From assembly GCF_024347515.1 (NCBI RefSeq), contig NZ_AP025492.1, positions 1,798,001 to 1,862,000 on the forward strand: a DNA stretch of 64,000 bases, written 5' to 3'. This document shows positions 47,301 through 62,300 of this stretch, in pieces. The notes under the pieces were generated by a model. That model had not been told where the DNA came from and made no database searches. It saw nothing but the letters and a program-made list of their open reading frames with translations. The translations under genes and the position numbers were made by a program. Origin of the DNA: Vibrio gigantis (GTDB taxonomy: Bacteria > Pseudomonadota > Gammaproteobacteria > Enterobacterales > Vibrionaceae). Each line of letters begins with the position of its first letter. Within the stretch, counting starts at the first letter, position 1.

Positions 47301-50300
47301 TGTCTTCACTGTCCGACGCGGTGATGGTCGCACCATCGTTGCTGCCCGTGATGTTCACGGTGATCGTTTCGCTCGCCGTGCCATCTTTTGAGGTCACAAC
47401 CAAGCTGTCCGTTGCCGCATCGTTGGCATTCAGAGCATCGGCTTTGCTTTCATCTAGCGTATAAGTCCACGCGCCTGTGCTGGCGTTGAACGTGAACGTG
47501 CCGTAAGTACCTTCTAGGCTCGCTGGCTCTTGGAACACAGCTTCGCCATCGTCCACATCGCTTACGGTCAACTGACCACTTGCGCTGTTGTCGCCGGCCA
47601 CGTCTTTACCCGCTTCCACAACCGTGGTGTCTTCACTGTCCGACGCGGTGATGGTCGCACCATCGTTGCTGCCCGTGATGTTCACGGTGATCGTTTCGCT
47701 CGCCGTGCCATCTTTTGAGGTCACAACCAAGCTGTCCGTTGCCGCATCGTTGGCATTCAGAGCATCGGCTTTGCTTTCATCTAGCGTATAAGTCCACGCG
47801 CCTGTGCTGGCGTTGAACGTGAACGTGCCGTAAGTACCTTCTAGGCTCGCTGGCTCTTGGAACACAGCTTCGCCATCGTCCACATCGCTTACGGTCAACT
47901 GACCACTTGCGCTGTTGTCGCCGGCCACGTCTTTACCCGCTTCCACAACCGTGGTGTCTTCACTGTCCGACGCGGTGATGGTCGCACCATCGTTGCTGCC
48001 CGTGATGTTCACGGTGATCGTTTCGCTCGCCGTGCCATCTTTTGAGGTCACAACCAAGCTGTCCGTTGCCGCATCGTTGGCATTCAGAGCATCGGCTTTG
48101 CTTTCATCTAGCGTATAAGTCCACGCGCCTGTGCTGGCGTTGAACGTGAACGTGCCGTAAGTACCTTCTAGGCTCGCTGGCTCTTGGAACACAGCTTCGC
48201 CATCGTCCACATCGCTTACGGTCAACTGACCACTTGCGCTGTTGTCGCCGGCCACGTCTTTACCCGCTTCCACAACCGTGGTGTCTTCACTGTCCGACGC
48301 GGTGATGGTCGCACCATCGTTGCTGCCCGTGATGTTCACGGTGATCGTTTCGCTCGCCGTGCCATCTTTTGAGGTCACAACCAAGCTGTCCGTTGCCGCA
48401 TCGTTGGCATTCAGAGCATCGGCTTTGCTTTCATCTAGCGTATAAGTCCACGCGCCTGTGCTGGCGTTGAACGTGAACGTGCCGTAAGTACCTTCTAGGC
48501 TCGCTGGCTCTTGGAACACAGCTTCGCCATCGTCCACATCGCTTACGGTCAACTGACCACTTGCGCTGTTGTCGCCGGCCACGTCTTTACCCGCTTCCAC
48601 AACCGTGGTGTCTTCACTGTCCGACGCGGTGATGGTCGCACCATCGTTGCTGCCCGTGATGTTCACGGTGATCGTTTCGCTCGCCGTGCCATCTTTTGAG
48701 GTCACAACCAAGCTGTCCGTTGCCGCATCGTTGGCATTCAGAGCATCGGCTTTGCTTTCATCTAGCGTATAAGTCCACGCGCCTGTGCTGGCGTTGAACG
48801 TGAACGTGCCGTAAGTACCTTCTAGGCTCGCTGGCTCTTGGAACACAGCTTCGCCATCGTCCACATCGCTTACGGTCAACTGACCACTTGCGCTGTTGTC
48901 GCCGGCCACGTCTTTACCCGCTTCCACAACCGTGGTGTCTTCACTGTCCGACGCGGTGATGGTCGCACCATCGTTGCTGCCCGTGATGTTCACGGTGATC
49001 GTTTCGCTCGCCGTGCCATCTTTTGAGGTCACAACCAAGCTGTCCGTTGCCGCATCGTTGGCATTCAGAGCATCGGCTTTGCTTTCATCTAGCGTATAAG
49101 TCCACGCGCCTGTGCTGGCGTTGAACGTGAACGTGCCGTAAGTACCTTCTAGGCTCGCTGGCTCTTGGAACACAGCTTCGCCATCGTCCACATCGCTTAC
49201 GGTCAACTGACCACTTGCGCTGTTGTCGCCGGCCACGTCTTTACCCGCTTCCACAACCGTGGTGTCTTCACTGTCCGACGCGGTGATGGTCGCACCATCG
49301 TTGCTGCCCGTGATGTTCACGGTGATCGTTTCGCTCGCCGTGCCATCTTTTGAGGTCACAACCAAGCTGTCCGTTGCCGCATCGTTGGCATTCAGAGCAT
49401 CGGCTTTGCTTTCATCTAGCGTATAAGTCCACGCGCCTGTGCTGGCGTTGAACGTGAACGTGCCGTAAGTACCTTCTAGGCTCGCTGGCTCTTGGAACAC
49501 AGCTTCGCCATCGTCCACATCGCTTACGGTCAACTGACCACTTGCGCTGTTGTCGCCGGCCACGTCTTTACCCGCTTCCACAACCGTGGTGTCTTCACTG
49601 TCCGACGCGGTGATGGTCGCACCATCGTTGCTGCCCGTGATGTTCACGGTGATCGTTTCGCTCGCCGTGCCATCTTTTGAGGTCACAACCAAGCTGTCCG
49701 TTGCCGCATCGTTGGCATTCAGAGCATCGGCTTTGCTTTCATCTAGCGTATAAGTCCACGCGCCTGTGCTGGCGTTGAACGTGAACGTGCCGTAAGTACC
49801 TTCTAGGCTCGCTGGCTCTTGGAACACAGCTTCGCCATCGTCCACATCGCTTACGGTCAACTGACCACTTGCGCTGTTGTCGCCGGCCACGTCTTTACCC
49901 GCTTCCACAACCGTGGTGTCTTCACTGTCCGACGCGGTGATGGTCGCACCATCGTTGCTGCCCGTGATGTTCACGGTGATCGTTTCGCTCGCCGTGCCAT
50001 CTTTTGAGGTCACAACCAAGCTGTCCGTTGCCGCATCGTTGGCATTCAGAGCATCGGCTTTGCTTTCATCTAGCGTATAAGTCCACGCGCCTGTGCTGGC
50101 GTTGAACGTGAACGTGCCGTAAGTACCTTCTAGGCTCGCTGGCTCTTGGAACACAGCTTCGCCATCGTCCACATCGCTTACGGTCAACTGACCACTTGCG
50201 CTGTTGTCGCCGGCCACGTCTTTACCCGCTTCCACAACCGTGGTGTCTTCACTGTCCGACGCGGTGATGGTCGCACCATCGTTGCTGCCCGTGATGTTCA

Positions 50301-53300
50301 CGGTGATCGTTTCGCTCGCCGTGCCATCTTTTGAGGTCACAACCAAGCTGTCCGTTGCCGCATCGTTGGCATTCAGAGCATCGGCTTTGCTTTCATCTAG
50401 CGTATAAGTCCACGCGCCTGTGCTGGCGTTGAACGTGAACGTGCCGTAAGTACCTTCTAGGCTCGCTGGCTCTTGGAACACAGCTTCGCCATCGTCCACA
50501 TCGCTTACGGTCAACTGACCACTTGCGCTGTTGTCGCCGGCCACGTCTTTACCCGCTTCCACAACCGTGGTGTCTTCACTGTCCGACGCGGTGATGGTCG
50601 CACCATCGTTGCTGCCCGTGATGTTCACGGTGATCGTTTCGCTCGCCGTGCCATCTTTTGAGGTCACAACCAAGCTGTCCGTTGCCGCATCGTTGGCATT
50701 CAGAGCATCGGCTTTGCTTTCATCTAGCGTATAAGTCCACGCGCCTGTGCTGGCGTTGAACGTGAACGTGCCGTAAGTACCTTCTAGGCTCGCTGGCTCT
50801 TGGAACACAGCTTCGCCATCGTCCACATCGCTTACGGTCAACTGACCACTTGCGCTGTTGTCGCCGGCCACGTCTTTACCCGCTTCCACAACCGTGGTGT
50901 CTTCACTGTCCGACGCGGTGATGGTCGCACCATCGTTGCTGCCCGTGATGTTCACGGTGATCGTTTCGCTCGCCGTGCCATCTTTTGAGGTCACAACCAA
51001 GCTGTCCGTTGCCGCATCGTTGGCATTCAGAGCATCGGCTTTGCTTTCATCTAGCGTATAAGTCCACGCGCCTGTGCTGGCGTTGAACGTGAACGTGCCG
51101 TAAGTACCTTCTAGGCTCGCTGGCTCTTGGAACACAGCTTCGCCATCGTCCACATCGCTTACGGTCAACTGACCACTTGCGCTGTTGTCGCCGGCCACGT
51201 CTTTACCCGCTTCCACAACCGTGGTGTCTTCACTGTCCGACGCGGTGATGGTCGCACCATCGTTGCTGCCCGTGATGTTCACGGTGATCGTTTCGCTCGC
51301 CGTGCCATCTTTTGAGGTCACAACCAAGCTGTCCGTTGCCGCATCGTTGGCATTCAGAGCATCGGCTTTGCTTTCATCTAGCGTATAAGTCCACGCGCCT
51401 GTGCTGGCGTTGAACGTGAACGTGCCGTAAGTACCTTCTAGGCTCGCTGGCTCTTGGAACACAGCTTCGCCATCGTCCACATCGCTTACGGTCAACTGAC
51501 CACTTGCGCTGTTGTCGCCGGCCACGTCTTTACCCGCTTCCACAACCGTGGTGTCTTCACTGTCCGACGCGGTGATGGTCGCACCATCGTTGCTGCCCGT
51601 GATGTTCACGGTGATCGTTTCGCTCGCCGTGCCATCTTTTGAGGTCACAACCAAGCTGTCCGTTGCCGCATCGTTGGCATTCAGAGCATCGGCTTTGCTT
51701 TCATCTAGCGTATAAGTCCACGCGCCTGTGCTGGCGTTGAACGTGAACGTGCCGTAAGTACCTTCTAGGCTCGCTGGCTCTTGGAACACAGCTTCGCCAT
51801 CGTCCACATCGCTTACGGTCAACTGACCACTTGCGCTGTTGTCGCCGGCCACGTCTTTACCCGCTTCCACAACCGTGGTGTCTTCACTGTCCGACGCGGT
51901 GATGGTCGCACCATCGTTGCTGCCCGTGATGTTCACGGTGATCGTTTCGCTCGCCGTGCCATCTTTTGAGGTCACAACCAAGCTGTCCGTTGCCGCATCG
52001 TTGGCATTCAGAGCATCGGCTTTGCTTTCATCTAGCGTATAAGTCCACGCGCCTGTGCTGGCGTTGAACGTGAACGTGCCGTAAGTACCTTCTAGGCTCG
52101 CTGGCTCTTGGAACACAGCTTCGCCATCGTCCACATCGCTTACGGTCAACTGACCACTTGCGCTGTTGTCGCCGGCCACGTCTTTACCCGCTTCCACAAC
52201 CGTGGTGTCTTCACTGTCCGACGCGGTGATGGTCGCACCATCGTTGCTGCCCGTGATGTTCACGGTGATCGTTTCGCTCGCCGTGCCATCTTTTGAGGTC
52301 ACAACCAAGCTGTCCGTTGCCGCATCGTTGGCATTCAGAGCATCGGCTTTGCTTTCATCTAGCGTATAAGTCCACGCGCCTGTGCTGGCGTTGAACGTGA
52401 ACGTGCCGTAAGTACCTTCTAGGCTCGCTGGCTCTTGGAACACAGCTTCGCCATCGTCCACATCGCTTACGGTCAACTGACCACTTGCGCTGTTGTCGCC
52501 GGCCACGTCTTTACCCGCTTCCACAACCGTGGTGTCTTCACTGTCCGACGCGGTGATGGTCGCACCATCGTTGCTGCCCGTGATGTTCACGGTGATCGTT
52601 TCGCTCGCCGTGCCATCTTTTGAGGTCACAACCAAGCTGTCCGTTGCCGCATCGTTGGCATTCAGAGCATCGGCTTTGCTTTCATCTAGCGTATAAGTCC
52701 ACGCGCCTGTGCTGGCGTTGAACGTGAACGTGCCGTAAGTACCTTCTAGGCTCGCTGGCTCTTGGAACACAGCTTCGCCATCGTCCACATCGCTTACGGT
52801 CAACTGACCACTTGCGCTGTTGTCGCCGGCCACGTCTTTACCCGCTTCCACAACCGTGGTGTCTTCACTGTCCGACGCGGTGATGGTCGCACCATCGTTG
52901 CTGCCCGTGATGTTCACGGTGATCGTTTCGCTCGCCGTGCCATCTTTTGAGGTCACAACCAAGCTGTCCGTTGCCGCATCGTTGGCATTCAGAGCATCGG
53001 CTTTGCTTTCATCTAGCGTATAAGTCCACGCGCCTGTGCTGGCGTTGAACGTGAACGTGCCGTAAGTACCTTCTAGGCTCGCTGGCTCTTGGAACACAGC
53101 TTCGCCATCGTCCACATCGCTTACGGTCAACTGACCACTTGCGCTGTTGTCGCCGGCCACGTCTTTACCCGCTTCCACAACCGTGGTGTCTTCACTGTCC
53201 GACGCGGTGATGGTCGCACCATCGTTGCTGCCCGTGATGTTCACGGTGATCGTTTCGCTCGCCGTGCCATCTTTTGAGGTCACAACCAAGCTGTCCGTTG

Positions 53301-56300
53301 CCGCATCGTTGGCATTCAGAGCATCGGCTTTGCTTTCATCTAGCGTATAAGTCCACGCGCCTGTGCTGGCGTTGAACGTGAACGTGCCGTAAGTACCTTC
53401 TAGGCTCGCTGGCTCTTGGAACACAGCTTCGCCATCGTCCACATCGCTTACGGTCAACTGACCACTTGCGCTGTTGTCGCCGGCCACGTCTTTACCCGCT
53501 TCCACAACCGTGGTGTCTTCACTGTCCGACGCGGTGATGGTCGCACCATCGTTGCTGCCCGTGATGTTCACGGTGATCGTTTCGCTCGCCGTGCCATCTT
53601 TTGAGGTCACAACCAAGCTGTCCGTTGCCGCATCGTTGGCATTCAGAGCATCGGCTTTGCTTTCATCTAGCGTATAAGTCCACGCGCCTGTGCTGGCGTT
53701 GAACGTGAACGTGCCGTAAGTACCTTCTAGGCTCGCTGGCTCTTGGAACACAGCTTCGCCATCGTCCACATCGCTTACGGTCAACTGACCACTTGCGCTG
53801 TTGTCGCCGGCCACGTCTTTACCCGCTTCCACAACCGTGGTGTCTTCACTGTCCGACGCGGTGATGGTCGCACCATCGTTGCTGCCCGTGATGTTCACGG
53901 TGATCGTTTCGCTCGCCGTGCCATCTTTTGAGGTCACAACCAAGCTGTCCGTTGCCGCATCGTTGGCATTCAGAGCATCGGCTTTGCTTTCATCTAGCGT
54001 ATAAGTCCACGCGCCTGTGCTGGCGTTGAACGTGAACGTGCCGTAAGTACCTTCTAGGCTCGCTGGCTCTTGGAACACAGCTTCGCCATCGTCCACATCG
54101 CTTACGGTCAACTGACCACTTGCGCTGTTGTCGCCGGCCACGTCTTTACCCGCTTCCACAACCGTGGTGTCTTCACTGTCCGACGCGGTGATGGTCGCAC
54201 CATCGTTGCTGCCCGTGATGTTCACGGTGATCGTTTCGCTCGCCGTGCCATCTTTTGAGGTCACAACCAAGCTGTCCGTTGCCGCATCGTTGGCATTCAG
54301 AGCATCGGCTTTGCTTTCATCTAGCGTATAAGTCCACGCGCCTGTGCTGGCGTTGAACGTGAACGTGCCGTAAGTACCTTCTAGGCTCGCTGGCTCTTGG
54401 AACACAGCTTCGCCATCGTCCACATCGCTTACGGTCAACTGACCACTTGCGCTGTTGTCGCCGGCCACGTCTTTACCCGCTTCCACAACCGTGGTGTCTT
54501 CACTGTCCGACGCGGTGATGGTCGCACCATCGTTGCTGCCCGTGATGTTCACGGTGATCGTTTCGCTCGCCGTGCCATCTTTTGAGGTCACAACCAAGCT
54601 GTCCGTTGCCGCATCGTTGGCATTCAGAGCATCGGCTTTGCTTTCATCTAGCGTATAAGTCCACGCGCCTGTGCTGGCGTTGAACGTGAACGTGCCGTAA
54701 GTACCTTCTAGGCTCGCTGGCTCTTGGAACACAGCTTCGCCATCGTCCACATCGCTTACGGTCAACTGACCACTTGCGCTGTTGTCGCCGGCCACGTCTT
54801 TACCCGCTTCCACAACCGTGGTGTCTTCACTGTCCGACGCGGTGATGGTCGCACCATCGTTGCTGCCCGTGATGTTCACGGTGATCGTTTCGCTCGCCGT
54901 GCCATCTTTTGAGGTCACAACCAAGCTGTCCGTTGCCGCATCGTTGGCATTCAGAGCATCGGCTTTGCTTTCATCTAGCGTATAAGTCCACGCGCCTGTG
55001 CTGGCGTTGAACGTGAACGTGCCGTAAGTACCTTCTAGGCTCGCTGGCTCTTGGAACACAGCTTCGCCATCGTCCACATCGCTTACGGTCAACTGACCAC
55101 TTGCGCTGTTGTCGCCGGCCACGTCTTTACCCGCTTCCACAACCGTGGTGTCTTCACTGTCCGACGCGGTGATGGTCGCACCATCGTTGCTGCCCGTGAT
55201 GTTCACGGTGATCGTTTCGCTCGCCGTGCCATCTTTTGAGGTCACAACCAAGCTGTCCGTTGCCGCATCGTTGGCATTCAGAGCATCGGCTTTGCTTTCA
55301 TCTAGCGTATAAGTCCACGCGCCTGTGCTGGCGTTGAACGTGAACGTGCCGTAAGTACCTTCTAGGCTCGCTGGCTCTTGGAACACAGCTTCGCCATCGT
55401 CCACATCGCTTACGGTCAACTGACCACTTGCGCTGTTGTCGCCGGCCACGTCTTTACCCGCTTCCACAACCGTGGTGTCTTCACTGTCCGACGCGGTGAT
55501 GGTCGCACCATCGTTGCTGCCCGTGATGTTCACGGTGATCGTTTCGCTCGCCGTGCCATCTTTTGAGGTCACAACCAAGCTGTCCGTTGCCGCATCGTTG
55601 GCATTCAGAGCATCGGCTTTGCTTTCATCTAGCGTATAAGTCCACGCGCCTGTGCTGGCGTTGAACGTGAACGTGCCGTAAGTACCTTCTAGGCTCGCTG
55701 GCTCTTGGAACACAGCTTCGCCATCGTCCACATCGCTTACGGTCAACTGACCACTTGCGCTGTTGTCGCCGGCCACGTCTTTACCCGCTTCCACAACCGT
55801 GGTGTCTTCACTGTCCGACGCGGTGATGGTCGCACCATCGTTGCTGCCCGTGATGTTCACGGTGATCGTTTCGCTCGCCGTGCCATCTTTTGAGGTCACA
55901 ACCAAGCTGTCCGTTGCCGCATCGTTGGCATTCAGAGCATCGGCTTTGCTTTCATCTAGCGTATAAGTCCACGCGCCTGTGCTGGCGTTGAACGTGAACG
56001 TGCCGTAAGTACCTTCTAGGCTCGCTGGCTCTTGGAACACAGCTTCGCCATCGTCCACATCGCTTACGGTCAACTGACCACTTGCGCTGTTGTCGCCGGC
56101 CACGTCTTTACCCGCTTCCACAACCGTGGTGTCTTCACTGTCCGACGCGGTGATGGTCGCACCATCGTTGCTGCCCGTGATGTTCACGGTGATCGTTTCG
56201 CTCGCCGTGCCATCTTTTGAGGTCACAACCAAGCTGTCCGTTGCCGCATCGTTGGCATTCAGAGCATCGGCTTTGCTTTCATCTAGCGTATAAGTCCACG

Positions 56301-59300
56301 CGCCTGTGCTGGCGTTGAACGTGAACGTGCCGTAAGTACCTTCTAGGCTCGCTGGCTCTTGGAACACAGCTTCGCCATCGTCCACATCGCTTACGGTCAA
56401 CTGACCACTTGCGCTGTTGTCGCCGGCCACGTCTTTACCCGCTTCCACAACCGTGGTGTCTTCACTGTCCGACGCGGTGATGGTCGCACCATCGTTGCTG
56501 CCCGTGATGTTCACGGTGATCGTTTCGCTCGCCGTGCCATCTTTTGAGGTCACAACCAAGCTGTCCGTTGCCGCATCGTTGGCATTCAGAGCATCGGCTT
56601 TGCTTTCATCTAGCGTATAAGTCCACGCGCCTGTGCTGGCGTTGAACGTGAACGTGCCGTAAGTACCTTCTAGGCTCGCTGGCTCTTGGAACACAGCTTC
56701 GCCATCGTCCACATCGCTTACGGTCAACTGACCACTTGCGCTGTTGTCGCCGGCCACGTCTTTACCCGCTTCCACAACCGTGGTGTCTTCACTGTCCGAC
56801 GCGGTGATGGTCGCACCATCGTTGCTGCCCGTGATGTTCACGGTGATCGTTTCGCTCGCCGTGCCATCTTTTGAGGTCACAACCAAGCTGTCCGTTGCCG
56901 CATCGTTGGCATTCAGAGCATCGGCTTTGCTTTCATCTAGCGTATAAGTCCACGCGCCTGTGCTGGCGTTGAACGTGAACGTGCCGTAAGTACCTTCTAG
57001 GCTCGCTGGCTCTTGGAACACAGCTTCGCCATCGTCCACATCGCTTACGGTCAACTGACCACTTGCGCTGTTGTCGCCGGCCACGTCTTTACCCGCTTCC
57101 ACAACCGTGGTGTCTTCACTGTCCGACGCGGTGATGGTCGCACCATCGTTGCTGCCCGTGATGTTCACGGTGATCGTTTCGCTCGCCGTGCCATCTTTTG
57201 AGGTCACAACCAAGCTGTCCGTTGCCGCATCGTTGGCATTCAGAGCATCGGCTTTGCTTTCATCTAGCGTATAAGTCCACGCGCCTGTGCTGGCGTTGAA
57301 CGTGAACGTGCCGTAAGTACCTTCTAGGCTCGCTGGCTCTTGGAACACAGCTTCGCCATCGTCCACATCGCTTACGGTCAACTGACCACTTGCGCTGTTG
57401 TCGCCGGCCACGTCTTTACCCGCTTCCACAACCGTGGTGTCTTCACTGTCCGACGCGGTGATGGTCGCACCATCGTTGCTGCCCGTGATGTTCACGGTGA
57501 TCGTTTCGCTCGCCGTGCCATCTTTTGAGGTCACAACCAAGCTGTCCGTTGCCGCATCGTTGGCATTCAGAGCATCGGCTTTGCTTTCATCTAGCGTATA
57601 AGTCCACGCGCCTGTGCTGGCGTTGAACGTGAACGTGCCGTAAGTACCTTCTAGGCTCGCTGGCTCTTGGAACACAGCTTCGCCATCGTCCACATCGCTT
57701 ACGGTCAACTGACCACTTGCGCTGTTGTCGCCGGCCACGTCTTTACCCGCTTCCACAACCGTGGTGTCTTCACTGTCCGACGCGGTGATGGTCGCACCAT
57801 CGTTGCTGCCCGTGATGTTCACGGTGATCGTTTCGCTCGCCGTGCCATCTTTTGAGGTCACAACCAAGCTGTCCGTTGCCGCATCGTTGGCATTCAGAGC
57901 ATCGGCTTTGCTTTCATCTAGCGTATAAGTCCACGCGCCTGTGCTGGCGTTGAACGTGAACGTGCCGTAAGTACCTTCTAGGCTCGCTGGCTCTTGGAAC
58001 ACAGCTTCGCCATCGTCCACATCGCTTACGGTCAACTGACCACTTGCGCTGTTGTCGCCGGCCACGTCTTTACCCGCTTCCACAACCGTGGTGTCTTCAC
58101 TGTCCGACGCGGTGATGGTCGCACCATCGTTGCTGCCCGTGATGTTCACGGTGATCGTTTCGCTCGCCGTGCCATCTTTTGAGGTCACAACCAAGCTGTC
58201 CGTTGCCGCATCGTTGGCATTCAGAGCATCGGCTTTGCTTTCATCTAGCGTATAAGTCCACGCGCCTGTGCTGGCGTTGAACGTGAACGTGCCGTAAGTA
58301 CCTTCTAGGCTCGCTGGCTCTTGGAACACAGCTTCGCCATCGTCCACATCGCTTACGGTCAACTGACCACTTGCGCTGTTGTCGCCGGCCACGTCTTTAC
58401 CCGCTTCCACAACCGTGGTGTCTTCACTGTCCGACGCGGTGATGGTCGCACCATCGTTGCTGCCCGTGATGTTCACGGTGATCGTTTCGCTCGCCGTGCC
58501 ATCTTTTGAGGTCACAACCAAGCTGTCCGTTGCCGCATCGTTGGCATTCAGAGCATCGGCTTTGCTTTCATCTAGCGTATAAGTCCACGCGCCTGTGCTG
58601 GCGTTGAACGTGAACGTGCCGTAAGTACCTTCTAGGCTCGCTGGCTCTTGGAACACAGCTTCGCCATCGTCCACATCGCTTACGGTCAACTGACCACTTG
58701 CGCTGTTGTCGCCGGCCACGTCTTTACCCGCTTCCACAACCGTGGTGTCTTCACTGTCCGACGCGGTGATGGTCGCACCATCGTTGCTGCCCGTGATGTT
58801 CACGGTGATCGTTTCGCTCGCCGTGCCATCTTTTGAGGTCACAACCAAGCTGTCCGTTGCCGCATCGTTGGCATTCAGAGCATCGGCTTTGCTTTCATCT
58901 AGCGTATAAGTCCACGCGCCTGTGCTGGCGTTGAACGTGAACGTGCCGTAAGTACCTTCTAGGCTCGCTGGCTCTTGGAACACAGCTTCGCCATCGTCCA
59001 CATCGCTTACGGTCAACTGACCACTTGCGCTGTTGTCGCCGGCCACGTCTTTACCCGCTTCCACAACCGTGGTGTCTTCACTGTCCGACGCGGTGATGGT
59101 CGCACCATCGTTGCTGCCCGTGATGTTCACGGTGATCGTTTCGCTCGCCGTGCCATCTTTTGAGGTCACAACCAAGCTGTCCGTTGCCGCATCGTTGGCA
59201 TTCAGAGCATCGGCTTTGCTTTCATCTAGCGTATAAGTCCACGCGCCTGTGCTGGCGTTGAACGTGAACGTGCCGTAAGTACCTTCTAGGCTCGCTGGCT

Positions 59301-62300
59301 CTTGGAACACAGCTTCGCCATCGTCCACATCGCTTACGGTCAACTGACCACTTGCGCTGTTGTCGCCGGCCACGTCTTTACCCGCTTCCACAACCGTGGT
59401 GTCTTCACTGTCCGACGCGGTGATGGTCGCACCATCGTTGCTGCCCGTGATGTTCACGGTGATCGTTTCGCTCGCCGTGCCATCTTTTGAGGTCACAACC
59501 AAGCTGTCCGTTGCCGCATCGTTGGCATTCAGAGCATCGGCTTTGCTTTCATCTAGCGTATAAGTCCACGCGCCTGTGCTGGCGTTGAACGTGAACGTGC
59601 CGTAAGTACCTTCTAGGCTCGCTGGCTCTTGGAACACAGCTTCGCCATCGTCCACATCGCTTACGGTCAACTGACCACTTGCGCTGTTGTCGCCGGCCAC
59701 GTCTTTACCCGCTTCCACAACCGTGGTGTCTTCACTGTCCGACGCGGTGATGGTCGCACCATCGTTGCTGCCCGTGATGTTCACGGTGATCGTTTCGCTC
59801 GCCGTGCCATCTTTTGAGGTCACAACCAAGCTGTCCGTTGCCGCATCGTTGGCATTCAGAGCATCGGCTTTGCTTTCATCTAGCGTATAAGTCCACGCGC
59901 CTGTGCTGGCGTTGAACGTGAACGTGCCGTAAGTACCTTCTAGGCTCGCTGGCTCTTGGAACACAGCTTCGCCATCGTCCACATCGCTTACGGTCAACTG
60001 ACCACTTGCGCTGTTGTCGCCGGCCACGTCTTTACCCGCTTCCACAACCGTGGTGTCTTCACTGTCCGACGCGGTGATGGTCGCACCATCGTTGCTGCCC
60101 GTGATGTTCACGGTGATCGTTTCGCTCGCCGTGCCATCTTTTGAGGTCACAACCAAGCTGTCCGTTGCCGCATCGTTGGCATTCAGAGCATCGGCTTTGC
60201 TTTCATCTAGCGTATAAGTCCACGCGCCTGTGCTGGCGTTGAACGTGAACGTGCCGTAAGTACCTTCTAGGCTCGCTGGCTCTTGGAACACAGCTTCGCC
60301 ATCGTCCACATCGCTTACGGTCAACTGACCACTTGCGCTGTTGTCGCCGGCCACGTCTTTACCCGCTTCCACAACCGTGGTGTCTTCACTGTCCGACGCG
60401 GTGATGGTCGCACCATCGTTGCTGCCCGTGATGTTCACGGTGATCGTTTCGCTCGCCGTGCCATCTTTTGAGGTCACAACCAAGCTGTCCGTTGCCGCAT
60501 CGTTGGCATTCAGAGCATCGGCTTTGCTTTCATCTAGCGTATAAGTCCACGCGCCTGTGCTGGCGTTGAACGTGAACGTGCCGTAAGTACCTTCTAGGCT
60601 CGCTGGCTCTTGGAACACAGCTTCGCCATCGTCCACATCGCTTACGGTCAACTGACCACTTGCGCTGTTGTCGCCGGCCACGTCTTTACCCGCTTCCACA
60701 ACCGTGGTGTCTTCACTGTCCGACGCGGTGATGGTCGCACCATCGTTGCTGCCCGTGATGTTCACGGTGATCGTTTCGCTCGCCGTGCCATCTTTTGAGG
60801 TCACAACCAAGCTGTCCGTTGCCGCATCGTTGGCATTCAGAGCATCGGCTTTGCTTTCATCTAGCGTATAAGTCCACGCGCCTGTGCTGGCGTTGAACGT
60901 GAACGTGCCGTAAGTACCTTCTAGGCTCGCTGGCTCTTGGAACACAGCTTCGCCATCGTCCACATCGCTTACGGTCAACTGACCACTTGCGCTGTTGTCG
61001 CCGGCCACGTCTTTACCCGCTTCCACAACCGTGGTGTCTTCACTGTCCGACGCGGTGATGGTCGCACCATCGTTGCTGCCCGTGATGTTCACGGTGATCG
61101 TTTCGCTCGCCGTGCCATCTTTTGAGGTCACAACCAAGCTGTCCGTTGCCGCATCGTTGGCATTCAGAGCATCGGCTTTGCTTTCATCTAGCGTATAAGT
61201 CCACGCGCCTGTGCTGGCGTTGAACGTGAACGTGCCGTAAGTACCTTCTAGGCTCGCTGGCTCTTGGAACACAGCTTCGCCATCGTCCACATCGCTTACG
61301 GTCAACTGACCACTTGCGCTGTTGTCGCCGGCCACGTCTTTACCCGCTTCCACAACCGTGGTGTCTTCACTGTCCGACGCGGTGATGGTCGCACCATCGT
61401 TGCTGCCCGTGATGTTCACGGTGATCGTTTCGCTCGCCGTGCCATCTTTTGAGGTCACAACCAAGCTGTCCGTTGCCGCATCGTTGGCATTCAGAGCATC
61501 GGCTTTGCTTTCATCTAGCGTATAAGTCCACGCGCCTGTGCTGGCGTTGAACGTGAACGTGCCGTAAGTACCTTCTAGGCTCGCTGGCTCTTGGAACACA
61601 GCTTCGCCATCGTCCACATCGCTTACGGTCAACTGACCACTTGCGCTGTTGTCGCCGGCCACGTCTTTACCCGCTTCCACAACCGTGGTGTCTTCACTGT
61701 CCGACGCGGTGATGGTCGCACCATCGTTGCTGCCCGTGATGTTCACGGTGATCGTTTCGCTCGCCGTGCCATCTTTTGAGGTCACAACCAAGCTGTCCGT
61801 TGCCGCATCGTTGGCATTCAGAGCATCGGCTTTGCTTTCATCTAGCGTATAAGTCCACGCGCCTGTGCTGGCGTTGAACGTGAACGTGCCGTAAGTACCT
61901 TCTAGGCTCGCTGGCTCTTGGAACACAGCTTCGCCATCGTCCACATCGCTTACGGTCAACTGACCACTTGCGCTGTTGTCGCCGGCCACGTCTTTACCCG
62001 CTTCCACAACCGTGGTGTCTTCACTGTCCGACGCGGTGATGGTCGCACCATCGTTGCTGCCCGTGATGTTCACGGTGATCGTTTCGCTCGCCGTGCCATC
62101 TTTTGAGGTCACAACCAAGCTGTCCGTTGCCGCATCGTTGGCATTCAGAGCATCGGCTTTGCTTTCATCTAGCGTATAAGTCCACGCGCCTGTGCTGGCG
62201 TTGAACGTGAACGTGCCGTAAGTACCTTCTAGGCTCGCTGGCTCTTGGAACACAGCTTCGCCATCGTCCACATCGCTTACGGTCAACTGACCACTTGCGC